This document shows, piece after piece, positions 26,624 through 34,570 of a DNA stretch of 64,000 bases (position 1 is the stretch's first letter; the number at the start of each line of letters is the position of its first letter). The DNA lies in assembly GCA_028285305.1 (NCBI GenBank), contig JANQPV010000068.1, positions 44,139 through 108,138 of the forward strand. Reading direction: 5' to 3'. The position numbers were made by a program, and so were the translations under genes. The notes under the pieces were generated by a model. The model did not search any database and was not told where the DNA came from. It saw only the letters and a list, made by a program, of their open reading frames with translations. The DNA is from Alphaproteobacteria bacterium (GTDB lineage Bacteria; Pseudomonadota; Alphaproteobacteria; SMXP01).

Positions 26624-27859
26624 ATGGACAACATAACCCGGCGAAACGCGATTTTGGGTATGACTGCAGCTGCCGGGACTGGCCTTGTTGGCTGTTCGGA
26701 TGGTCCGCCGCCGGTTATACCGGAGGTTAACGGTTTTACAGCTCCGCAGTTCGAAGGGCTGCAGGCCGCGTTCCTCGGAAATTTCGAGAAAGGCTTCGAC
26801 GTCGGGTCGGCGGTGTGTGTGACGTATAATGACGAAATCGTTGCCGATCTTTGGGCCGGGTGGTTGGATGCCGCCAGAACGAAACCTTGGCAAGAAGACT
26901 CGATCGTGAACGTGTTTTCCTCCACCAAGACAATGACGGCGCTGAGTGCGCTCCTTTTGGCAGACCAGGGAGAGCTTTCCTTCGACGATCCGGTATCAAA
27001 GTATTGGCCCGAGTTTGCTGAGAACGGCAAGGCCGACATCAAAGTCTCGCACTTTATGGCACATACGGCTGGCCTCCCGACTTGGGAAGAGGATCTGGAA
27101 ATTACGGCTCTCTACGACTGGGAAAAAGCAACCAGTTTGCTTGCGAAACAGACCCCCTTGTGGGAACCGGGAACCGCTTCGGGTTATCATGCGATGACAC
27201 AAGGCTATCTGACGGGCGAGGTTGTTCGGCGGGTGACCGGTCAATCGCTCGGTGAATTTTTTGCCCAGGAATTGGCGGGACCGATGGGGGCTGATTTCTT
27301 CATTGGGACGCCGGCCTCAGAGGACAGCCGAATTGCCGATATGCTGCCGCCGAACCCGCAACCGATCGCTGATTTCTTCTTCTCCACGTTTGTTCAGTCG
27401 GACATGATGAAGCGTGTGCTGAGTAACCCGCCACTTGATGTGACAAAAGACGTGAACGGCAGCGACTGGCGGCGGGCCGAAAGTCCAGCCGCCAACGGCC
27501 ATGGCAGCGCCCGGGGGGCAGCGATGGTGCAGTCCTTGCTTTCCCACGGCGGCACGTTTCAAGGCAAAACGATCCTCTCCGAGGAGGGCGTTCGACGCGC
27601 CCTTGAAGAGCAAATTAGCGGTCAAGACTTGGTGCTCGGGCTCGATCTCCGCCACGGCATGGGGTACGGGCTTGAGTTTGGCGGGGCACCGCCACCTAAT
27701 GAGAGCGTTGCCTTTTGGTATGGGGCCGGGGGATCCATGGTACACAATGATCTGGAGAACCGATTGACGATCACTTTTGTCATGAACAAGATGCTCCCGG
27801 GGCTGACCATGACTCAACGCACTGACGCTCTCATCGATGCGGTGTATGCGGCGCTTTGA
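26624..27859 (+). CDS. Serine hydrolase of the beta-lactamase family, probable Tat lipoprotein
   Basis: 411 aa from ATG at 26624. The N-terminus has twin arginine (NITRRNAILGM) and a lipobox ending at Cys24 (GLVGC), so it is probably Tat-exported and lipid-anchored. Catalytic S-x-x-K is S99-S-T-K102 (VFSSTKTM). The tyrosine motif probably lies in GYHAMTQG. The fold is class-C beta-lactamase/EstB-like esterase rather than a true resistance enzyme, as the large family members mostly cleave esters or peptides. Confidence 0.88.
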   Translation: MDNITRRNAILGMTAAAGTGLVGCSDGPPPVIPEVNGFTAPQFEGLQAAFLGNFEKGFDVGSAVCVTYNDEIVADLWAGWLDAARTKPWQEDSIVNVFSSTKTMTALSALLLADQGELSFDDPVSKYWPEFAENGKADIKVSHFMAHTAGLPTWEEDLEITALYDWEKATSLLAKQTPLWEPGTASGYHAMTQGYLTGEVVRRVTGQSLGEFFAQELAGPMGADFFIGTPASEDSRIADMLPPNPQPIADFFFSTFVQSDMMKRVLSNPPLDVTKDVNGSDWRRAESPAANGHGSARGAAMVQSLLSHGGTFQGKTILSEEGVRRALEEQISGQDLVLGLDLRHGMGYGLEFGGAPPPNESVAFWYGAGGSMVHNDLENRLTITFVMNKMLPGLTMTQRTDALIDAVYAAL

Positions 27860-28168
27860 GCGAATAGTGTCGAACCATTATTGGGTCCTATAATTGCCAG
27901 CGAGGATAACGAGTTCGCCGAGTTTGGTTCTGTCTTCGTCATGTTTTCACGGTCATGTTCCAGCGCGGCCAGGACTCGAAGATTGCTTGGTATTTGAGAT
28001 TTCGAATAGCGCTTCGTGCCTCTCCATTTAGACAGGGCACCGCATAGGCTTCCTGGCAAAAGGGCTCCACTTCAACTCGATGAAATTATCTCTTGCCTCA
28101 TCCGGCAAGATTGGGATGATAGAAACCGTCAGCAGTGACCAGAAACCTGCGGCCAGGGAGAAAATCGT
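27860..28168. other. Intergenic region with no gene seen
   Basis: About 310 bases between the serine hydrolase and VOC genes. I see no RNA gene, terminator or repeat. The right end should carry the promoter of the VOC gene. Confidence 0.5.
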
Positions 28169-28720
28169 ATGCTCTACCCCATTTTTCAGCACGCCTATTT
28201 CGTCAACGACGTAGAAGAAGCTGCCCACAAATGGCACCGACTTTACGGGGCCGGTCCTTTCGTCTTGGTTCCTCACCACAAAACCATCAAATTTCAGTAC
28301 CGGGGCACGGATCAAGAGGCGGACGTCTCTTACGGCTTCGGATATCTTGGTGAGAACCAGATCCAGTTCATCCAGCAACATGACGAGACCCCATCCATTT
28401 ACCGGGATATGTACCAAGAGGGCGAAGAAGGATTTCACCATGTGGGTTGCCTGGTAAACGATTTTGCCGCGGCCCGGCAACGCATGTTGGACTTGGGCTT
28501 CGTCAATGCGTGCGAGCTGTGGGCGGACGATGTGAACGCTGCCTATTTCGACACGCGCGAGGTGAATGGGGGGTTCACGGAAATTCACGGCGACCCCGTT
28601 CATATTCTTGGGACGTTCGCAACATGGAAGCGGGCCCATGACAATTTGAAACCCGGTGACAGCCCCATTATGAATATGGAGGCCCCCTTCCCGGACGGCC
28701 GCGATCCTGATTATCTTTAG
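28169..28720 (+). CDS. VOC (glyoxalase/dioxygenase-fold) family protein
   Basis: 183 aa. Two vicinal-oxygen-chelate modules: QHAYFVNDVEEAAHKWHRLYGAGPFVLV opens the first, and GFHHVGCLVNDFAAARQRMLDLGF opens the second, with likely metal ligands His8, Glu or Gln, and His. It fits Glyoxalase_4-like proteins such as methylmalonyl-CoA epimerase relatives. The ligand is unknown. It is 52 bases upstream of an LLM flavoenzyme on the same strand. Confidence 0.85.
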   Translation: MLYPIFQHAYFVNDVEEAAHKWHRLYGAGPFVLVPHHKTIKFQYRGTDQEADVSYGFGYLGENQIQFIQQHDETPSIYRDMYQEGEEGFHHVGCLVNDFAAARQRMLDLGFVNACELWADDVNAAYFDTREVNGGFTEIHGDPVHILGTFATWKRAHDNLKPGDSPIMNMEAPFPDGRDPDYL

Positions 28721-28772
28721 TCAACAACGATAACTCAGTACATCATTTAGCTCTAGGCCAGAGGAGATCATT

Positions 28773-29642
28773 ATGAAGTTTGGGCTAGCGTTTGCCAGCA
28801 GTGTCGGCCTTGATCCTGCATCCGCCATCGAAGTCGCAAAACGTGCCGAAGCGGTGGGCTTTGAGTCCGTGTGGGGCGGCGAGCATGTCATCATCCCTGA
28901 GAAGTTCGACTCTCCCTATCCTTATACAGAGGATGGAAAGCTGCCGACGGAACCGGACACGCCAATTCCCGATCCTCTCATCTGGCTGGCTTACGTGGCG
29001 GCGGCCGCACCCTCTCTCAAACTGGGGACCTGTATCCTAATTCTTCCTCAGAGGAATCCGGTGGTGCTTGCCAAAGAACTCGCTACTCTCGATGTGTTGT
29101 CCGGTGGCCGTGTAGAGCTGGGCATCGGTGTGGGTTGGCTCAAAGAAGAATTCGAAGCTCTGGGTGTCCCCTGGGATCGGCGCGGCGCCCGCAATGACGA
29201 ATATGTTGCAGCCATGCGTGCGCTCTGGAGCCAACCAAAAGCGGAGTTTCACGGTGACTTTGTCGACTTCGACCCGGTCTATTGTTCGCCGCGCCCGGTT
29301 AATGCAAATATCCCCATCTTGGTCGGTGGCGATACGCCGGTGGCCATCCGCCGCGCGGCACGATTGGCCGACGGATATTTTCCCGGGACGTCAAGTACCG
29401 AAGGTCTCACGAAGCTGATCGCTGATTTGCATGCGGCGCTGGCGGACCATGGGCGCAAGCCGGAAGATGTCGAGATCAATGCGATCTTCGGTGAGCAGAT
29501 GGCCGACCCCGTTGCCGGGGTGGCGGCGATGAAAGAGATCGGTGTCGGGCGCCTTATGGTGCCGGCGTTTTTCTTTGCGGGACCTGATGGACTTGATCGC
29601 CTGGCTGAGTTTGGCGAGACCGTGGTGAAACCGAACGTTTAG
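28773..29642 (+). CDS. LLM class flavin-dependent oxidoreductase
   Basis: 289 aa, TIGR03619-like. Key stretches: AEAVGFESVWGGEHVIIP (26-43), LKLGTCILILPQRNPVVLAKELATLDVLSGGRVELGIGVGW, and PILVGGDTPVAIRRAA. GAGGAG lies about eight bases before the ATG. It follows the VOC gene and both may act in one catabolic route. Confidence 0.9.
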   Translation: MKFGLAFASSVGLDPASAIEVAKRAEAVGFESVWGGEHVIIPEKFDSPYPYTEDGKLPTEPDTPIPDPLIWLAYVAAAAPSLKLGTCILILPQRNPVVLAKELATLDVLSGGRVELGIGVGWLKEEFEALGVPWDRRGARNDEYVAAMRALWSQPKAEFHGDFVDFDPVYCSPRPVNANIPILVGGDTPVAIRRAARLADGYFPGTSSTEGLTKLIADLHAALADHGRKPEDVEINAIFGEQMADPVAGVAAMKEIGVGRLMVPAFFFAGPDGLDRLAEFGETVVKPNV

Positions 29643-29706
29643 ACCGGAGGCTCGCACGAGTTCGAGTCTTAGCGCATGGTTAAGACATTGCGACCACAAT
29701 GGTTGG

Positions 29707-30135
29707 ATGATCCGCACACTCGCTCTTTTGTTGCCCGCCATTATACCATCCTGGCGGTTCTTCGATATTATCGCACCGTCGCCGCGAATCGAAGTGGCAC
29801 TCTTACGGTCGGCGCAAGATGCGGATTTGAGTTGGCGCGAGTTTATGCCGACTCCGGACAACCTCAGCCTTCGCGACCAACTGATGCGACTGATTTGGAA
29901 CCCAAAACGAAATGCCAAGCTCTATCTCGTTTCTTGTACTGAAAGTGTCCTTGCGGACGGATCACCCATACGCCTAAATCATCTCTTAGAAGCTATTCGC
30001 TCCGCATATCAACACGAAGAGACACTCTCCCATTTTCAAATGAGGCTCATTTTGTTGAGCCGAACCAGTATCGGTATCGAGCGCGAAGAGGTTTTTCGTT
30101 CTTCCGCGACCCCTCTTCGTCCTGAGCGTTTATGA
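29707..30135 (+). CDS. Unknown protein paired with an HTTM-type protein
   Basis: 142 aa. The start SWRFFDIIAPSPRIEVALL and the middle LMRLIWNPKRNAKLYLVSCTESVL recall small proteins that accompany HTTM/vitamin-K-carboxylase-like genes; this is memory-based. Otherwise soluble with a hydrophobic N-terminus. Its stop overlaps the ATG of the next gene (ATGA), so the two are translationally coupled. Confidence 0.7.
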   Translation: MIRTLALLLPAIIPSWRFFDIIAPSPRIEVALLRSAQDADLSWREFMPTPDNLSLRDQLMRLIWNPKRNAKLYLVSCTESVLADGSPIRLNHLLEAIRSAYQHEETLSHFQMRLILLSRTSIGIEREEVFRSSATPLRPERL

Positions 30136-30827
30136 CATTCGATCTAGCGCTACGCCTTACTGAAGTATTGTTAGGACTCGCATTCCTCCAACAAAGTCTG
30201 GAACATCTAGTCGCCACTCCCCGGGAGCGCCCGCTTTTTGCCGTCCGTACCCTCATCAGCCTTCAGCTGACATTGGGCATAGCCCCCATCGCCGCTTGCC
30301 TTGGACTTCTGGTTCTTTCACTGATCATGTTGCGCACTTTTGACGGGCCCTACAATGGCGGCAGCGACCGAATGACGATCCTTATCTTGATATGCCTGAC
30401 ACTTGCCCATATCGCGCCAAGCACGCAGTGGCAGCACGTGGCGCTAGGCTATCTGGCGGTCCAGCTTATGTTGTCCTATTTCCTGTCGGGCTTGGTGAAA
30501 ATCGTCAATCCGCGCTGGCGCAGTGGCGTTGCGCTTTGCGATGTCTTTCGGTTCTCCGTCTACCCGGTCAGCCAGGAAACGCGCACTTGGGGGGAACGGC
30601 GGCGGCTGTTGTTTGTTGGCTCTTGGGCAGTCATGGTATTCGAACTGCTGTTTCCCCTCACGCTTTTGACCAGCGGTACATTAATCGCCGGTCTGGTCGT
30701 TGCCGCGCTGTTTCATTTCGCGAACGCGATCTTGTTCGGTCTCAATCGATTTGTCTGGGCATGGTTGGCAGCCTACCCGTCTCTCCTCTGGTTTCAGCAG
30801 AGGGTCTTCGCGTCTGTGTGGTACTGA
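30132..30827 (+). CDS. HTTM-domain-like membrane protein
   Basis: 231 aa with five or six TM helices. The region HVALGYLAVQLMLSYFLSGLVKIVNPRWRSGVALCDVFRFSVYP fits the horizontally transferred transmembrane (HTTM, vitamin-K gamma-carboxylase-like) family, in which a helix containing SG(x)K-N is conserved. Function unknown. It overlaps the preceding gene by four bases and is convergent with the next. Confidence 0.75.
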   Translation: MTFDLALRLTEVLLGLAFLQQSLEHLVATPRERPLFAVRTLISLQLTLGIAPIAACLGLLVLSLIMLRTFDGPYNGGSDRMTILILICLTLAHIAPSTQWQHVALGYLAVQLMLSYFLSGLVKIVNPRWRSGVALCDVFRFSVYPVSQETRTWGERRRLLFVGSWAVMVFELLFPLTLLTSGTLIAGLVVAALFHFANAILFGLNRFVWAWLAAYPSLLWFQQRVFASVWY

Positions 30828-30844
30828 GCAACCGATTTATTTGT

Positions 30845-31708
30845 CTATGCGGCGATCAGGTTTCCAAGCTTCTCCCAGGTTCCGCGATCGGCGAGATCCA
30901 AGTTCGACGGACTTAGGATGATTTGATCCACTCCGTTCTCGCGCTGCTGCGTGTAACGTTCCAGGATTTTGTCTTGATCGCCCCATGCGATCAGTGTGTC
31001 GATGAAGTAGTCGCTGCCGCCATTGGCAAAGTCCTCGTCAGCAAATCCGCCTTCCCGCCACGCCCTGTGATAGTTTTCGAGTGGCATATAGATGGAGACG
31101 GCGCGGCGCGCATGCTCGCGGGCCGTGGCCGGATCGGTTTCAAAGACCGTCGGCTGCATGAGGTGGAGCTTACCACTTCCCAGCTTGTCTTTGGACTGAC
31201 GGGAATAAGAAACGGGCATCATGTAACAATAGGCCCCGTCGAGGCGCTGGGCGGCCACATTCATCAGTTTGGGTCCGTGGGCCGCCAGGTAGATCGGGAC
31301 CTCGGCGCCATGGTTGAACATGATGTCAGTCGCTTCATAGCGGTCCAAAAACGCATTTAGTTTTGTCACCGGAGGATGCCAAGGAAGACCGCGCTGGTCA
31401 TTGCCCACTTTGTTGGACACACCGATGCCGAGTTCAAATCGGTTGCCCGACATTTCGGCGAGCGAGAACGCGGCCGCTTTGATGGCCCGTTCATCGCGGG
31501 CATAGATGTTTGTGATCGCCGTGCCCACATGCACCTTGTCTGTTGCGTTCAATAGAGTCGCACAGGTGATGAAGGGATCGCGGCCAAACATCTCCGGCGC
31601 CCAAAGGTTGTCAAAGCCGCACCCTTCTGCTTGCTGAGCGATCTCCTTCAGTTGGGGACTTGAGAAAAAATCGGCAGGTATCATCAGGCCGTAGCTTTTG
31701 TTGCTCAT
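30845..31708 (-). CDS. LLM class flavin-dependent oxidoreductase
   Basis: 287 aa. MSNKSYGLMIPADFFSSPQL opens a luciferase-like barrel; GCGFDNLWAPEMFGRDPF and KVHVGTAITNIYARDERAI follow, then SGNRFELGIGVSNKVG. It resembles the F420-dependent LLM groups TIGR03617/TIGR03620. Cofactor is not provable from sequence. Transcribed leftward, after the terminator of the selenoprotein gene (31775-31808), so it is a separate unit. Confidence 0.87.
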   Translation of the reverse strand: MSNKSYGLMIPADFFSSPQLKEIAQQAEGCGFDNLWAPEMFGRDPFITCATLLNATDKVHVGTAITNIYARDERAIKAAAFSLAEMSGNRFELGIGVSNKVGNDQRGLPWHPPVTKLNAFLDRYEATDIMFNHGAEVPIYLAAHGPKLMNVAAQRLDGAYCYMMPVSYSRQSKDKLGSGKLHLMQPTVFETDPATAREHARRAVSIYMPLENYHRAWREGGFADEDFANGGSDYFIDTLIAWGDQDKILERYTQQRENGVDQIILSPSNLDLADRGTWEKLGNLIAA

Positions 31709-31774
31709 GTCCGCTCGCTCCTTTTGTTGCCAGTGCGGGTTGGCTTATATCGTATCCGGGTCACCGGGCAGCCA

Positions 31775-31808
31775 AAATAAAAAAAGCCAGCCGGATAACC
31801 AGCTGGCT
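31775..31808 (-). terminator. Rho-independent terminator of the redoxin gene
   Basis: On the minus strand agccagc ... gctggct (plus strand arms 31785-31791 and 31802-31808) is followed by a T run (A run 31778-31785 on plus). It lies 28 bases after the stop of the selenoprotein-like gene. Confidence 0.88.
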
Positions 31809-31835
31809 GAATAGGGAGTATTCCTGGGGATCACG

Positions 31836-32423
31836 CTACATTGAGTCAATCGCTTCCAGTACGACGTCAACGGGCGGGCGGTCTTGATATCTCTCTTCGG
31901 CCAGTTTGGCTTTGACCATACCGTTTTCATCGATGATCAAAATTCCGGGATGCGGAACTCCGTACCATTTGCTGCCCGGCTCCATGTTTTCGTTCAAGAT
32001 GCCGAACAGATTGACGATCTCGACGTCTTCATCTTGGAGCATCGGAAACTGAATTTCATTCTTCAGTTCGACTTCCTTAAGTTTGGAAACCGGATCGTAG
32101 GTCACCGTAGCAAGGGTCACACTTCGGTCGTTGAATTCACTGAGTTGTTCGTTCAGCTGCACGAGCTGAATTTTGCAGTAGGGTCACCAATCAAAGGATC
32201 GGCTGAACACCAGCACCAGACCTTTCTCACCTTTCAGGTCATCAAAGGCGCGCACCTGGCCGTTTTGATCTTGCGCGGAGAACGCGGGAAGCGCTGATCC
32301 GATTTCGATGCTGGGTGCCCAATTGGCATCTTCGGCTGCGGCCGGAAGAGCAAACATGGCGACAAGCAGCGCGCCAATCCCGGCTGACAGGCGGCGCCTC
32401 AAGCGCGAATAGGAGTTCGGCAT
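31836..32423 (-). CDS. Periplasmic redoxin (AhpC/TSA-like) with in-frame TGA: probable selenoprotein
   Basis: 195 codons, MPNSYSRL to AIDSM, continuous if TGA at 32184-32186 is read as selenocysteine (residue 80). Residues 1-30 are a signal peptide (IGALLVAMFALPAAA). The active-site region reads FSRSFDW-U-PYCKIQLVQL, exactly where relatives have DWCPYCKxQL, so TGA stands for the resolving/peroxidatic Cys and Cys83 is its partner. Downstream domain VTYDPVSKLKEVELKNEIQFPMLQDEDVEIVNLFG and HPGILIIDENGMVKAK is full-length and uninterrupted. A seven-base stem and five-base loop 13 bases after TGA fit a bSECIS. RBS AGAGGA precedes ATG at 32423. A single-base error (TGC to TGA) is the alternative. 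Confidence 0.82.
32152..32170 (-). promoter_or_regulatory. Candidate bacterial SECIS hairpin
   Basis: Minus-strand ttcagct-cgtgc-agctgaa forms a perfect 7-bp stem and 5-base loop. It begins 13 bases after the in-frame TGA (32186-32184), so the apical loop starts 20 bases after it. The second loop base is G. All three fit the bSECIS rule (loop 16-37 bases from UGA, short loop, G in the first two positions). Confidence 0.75.
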
Positions 32424-32737
32424 AAGTATCCTCTTCTTTTAATGATAAGTAAGTACTCCACAAAGCCGAAGAAGTGTATCCGGTCTTAAGCGTATTCGGG
32501 ATTCACTCTTGCGTGAGAGATCCCAGAAGCACGGTGGCTGAATCTCGTCGGATAAACCTTTCTTGTGCGCCATACTATTAACCAAAACTGCGCGATAGTC
32601 GTCTTTCGGTTTATCTTGACGAATTAGGTAAACCGAAAGATATCGAACGGCTTAACAAACAATTGGGGGGCCTTGGGACGCGTTGAATACTTTGCCCGGG
32701 TTGGCCGCGCCCTTTTTAGGAGCTTATTCACGCCGCC
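32424..32737. other. Divergent promoter region between the redoxin and tamA
   Basis: About 310 bases with no ORF. Contains a perfect 12-base inverted repeat, tctttcggttta (32602-32613) and taaaccgaaaga (32629-32640), 15 bases apart. No T run follows, so it is more likely a regulatory site or mRNA hairpin than a terminator. Confidence 0.5.
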
Positions 32738-34570
32738 ATGCCCTCCCGCGCCCATCAGGCAGTGAACCGGCTCCTCGTCTGTGTCGCCGTGGTTTTCGCT
32801 TCCCTGCTTAGCCCAAATTCCTATGCCCAGGAGCCGATTGGAGAAGACGCTCAGGCCGCCGACCCGAGTCAAGCGGCTTCAGCTGTGGTGCGAATTGAAG
32901 GATTGCCTGACGACGTACTGAACAAGGGCGTGCGGGCGATCGGCGAAACCACCAATACTGCCGGTTTTTTCCCCCGATCCTTCGGTGCGGCGCGGCGGGC
33001 GGCGCGCCGCGATGCCGAGTTGTTTACCACTTACCTGCAGTCCGAAGGCTATTATGCCGCCGAGGTGGAGGCGCGCGTGGTGAGCGGCGATCATCCTTAC
33101 GGCATCACATTCTATGTGACCCTCGGCGAGCGGTTCCGGGTCGAACAGGTTAAGATGGTGTATACAGACGAACAAGCCCACCCCCGGCCGTTCGCCCTGA
33201 CTGATATGGGACTGGACCTTCCCGAGGATCCCACGGCGGCAACTCTGGAGAAAACACAAGCGAACGTTCTGACTTATTTTCGAGACAACGGATATCCGCG
33301 CGTTCGCGTCATCTCAGATCGTATTCTTGCAAACTTCTCTCGCCAATCTGCTGTATTGGAGCTGTCCTTTGAAACCGGACCCAAGGCGGTCTTCGGCGCG
33401 ACGGAGTGGAGGGGCCTTGACCGACTGGAGCAATCCTATGCCGAAACGCTTATTCCCTGGGCCCAAGGCGACGTCTTTGACCTTGATGCTTTGGCTCAAG
33501 CGCGAGAAAAGCTGAGTGAAACCAACCTCTTTTCCTCAATTGAGATCTCCCCCGGCGAGACCGATCCGGCGACAGGAAAAACCCCGGCCATCGTCACGGT
33601 GACGGAACGCTCACCGCGGACCATTGGTGTCGGCGGATCCTATTCCACCAACAAAGGGCCCGGCGTGCGCATCTTCTGGGAAAATAGAAACATTCTCAAA
33701 CGTAGCGAAAAACTGCGTGTGGACTTGTCGGTCGCCCAGATCGAGCAAGAACTGACCACAACCCTGAGTAAGCCGTTCCCGCGCCAGCAAAGCACGTGGA
33801 GCAATACCTTTGCGGCGGGCCGCGAGGACTCCGACGCCTTCGAAGAAATCCGCGCGGGTGTGTCGAGTGCCTATGCCAAGCGGCTCAGTACAAAACTCAG
33901 CGGGCGTATTGGTGCCGGACTGGAGGGGTCCCAACTGAAAGAAGATGGGGTAACGGAGGATATCATCCTTGCTTCGTTTCCGGTGCAGCTCGCACGCAAT
34001 ACAGTCGACAGCTCGCTTGATCCGACCAAAGGCACGCGCCTCAGTATTCAGGCCACGCCGTATGCCGGGCGGGCGGATGGTTTTGCCGGGTTCGGCTTAG
34101 TGGAGGTGACGGGCGTCTTTCATCAACCGCTCACGTCGTCGCGGCGCGTCATTCTGTCTGGGTGGAGCCGAATCGGAACCACTTTAGCCGGCTCCGAGGG
34201 GACCGTTCCCTCCAACAAGCGCTATTATGCCGGTGGCGGCGGCTCCATTCGGGGGTACGGATATCAATTGGCCGGCCCGGTTGACGAGGACGGAGATCCC
34301 GAAGGCGGCAACGCCGTCGCCGAATTTGGCCTCGAGATGCGCGGCCGCGTCTATAAAGACGTGTCTCTTGCCGCCTTTTTCGAAGGTGGGTCCGCCTTTG
34401 AGAGCCGCTATCCGGACTTCAGCGAACGTCTGCTCTATGGGGCTGGGGCGGGCGTTCGGTATCATACGGCCATCGGCCCCATCCGCGTTGATTTTGCCGT
34501 GCCGCTTGATCGGCGCAGCGGCATTGATGACGCCTTCCAATTCTATATCAGTCTGGGACAAGCCTTCTGA
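32738..34570 (+). CDS. tamA: TamA, outer-membrane translocation and assembly module (BamA family)
   Basis: 610 aa. Signal peptide ends near residue 31 (ASLLSPNSYAQE). Three POTRA domains (about 45-280, such as VRIEGLPDDVLNKGVRAIGET and RVISDRILANFSRQSAVLEL) precede the sixteen-strand Bac_surface_Ag barrel, with SIRGYGYQLAGPVD in the insert-loop region and a Phe at the C-terminus (LGQAF). TamA sits in the outer membrane and pairs with TamB. The stop overlaps the tamB ATG by one base (TGATG), so they are co-translated. Confidence 0.95.
   Translation: MPSRAHQAVNRLLVCVAVVFASLLSPNSYAQEPIGEDAQAADPSQAASAVVRIEGLPDDVLNKGVRAIGETTNTAGFFPRSFGAARRAARRDAELFTTYLQSEGYYAAEVEARVVSGDHPYGITFYVTLGERFRVEQVKMVYTDEQAHPRPFALTDMGLDLPEDPTAATLEKTQANVLTYFRDNGYPRVRVISDRILANFSRQSAVLELSFETGPKAVFGATEWRGLDRLEQSYAETLIPWAQGDVFDLDALAQAREKLSETNLFSSIEISPGETDPATGKTPAIVTVTERSPRTIGVGGSYSTNKGPGVRIFWENRNILKRSEKLRVDLSVAQIEQELTTTLSKPFPRQQSTWSNTFAAGREDSDAFEEIRAGVSSAYAKRLSTKLSGRIGAGLEGSQLKEDGVTEDIILASFPVQLARNTVDSSLDPTKGTRLSIQATPYAGRADGFAGFGLVEVTGVFHQPLTSSRRVILSGWSRIGTTLAGSEGTVPSNKRYYAGGGGSIRGYGYQLAGPVDEDGDPEGGNAVAEFGLEMRGRVYKDVSLAAFFEGGSAFESRYPDFSERLLYGAGAGVRYHTAIGPIRVDFAVPLDRRSGIDDAFQFYISLGQAF

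Noticed and set aside
26624..27859. Antibiotic-resistance beta-lactamase
   Set aside because: It shares the fold and SxxK motif, but the tyrosine and KTG regions do not match true class C enzymes; an esterase or peptidase role is more likely.
31836..32423. Reading the redoxin locus as a pseudogene or as two separate genes
   Set aside because: Both halves keep strong coding character, the frame is unbroken, the second half lacks its own RBS, and a SECIS-like hairpin follows the TGA at the right distance.
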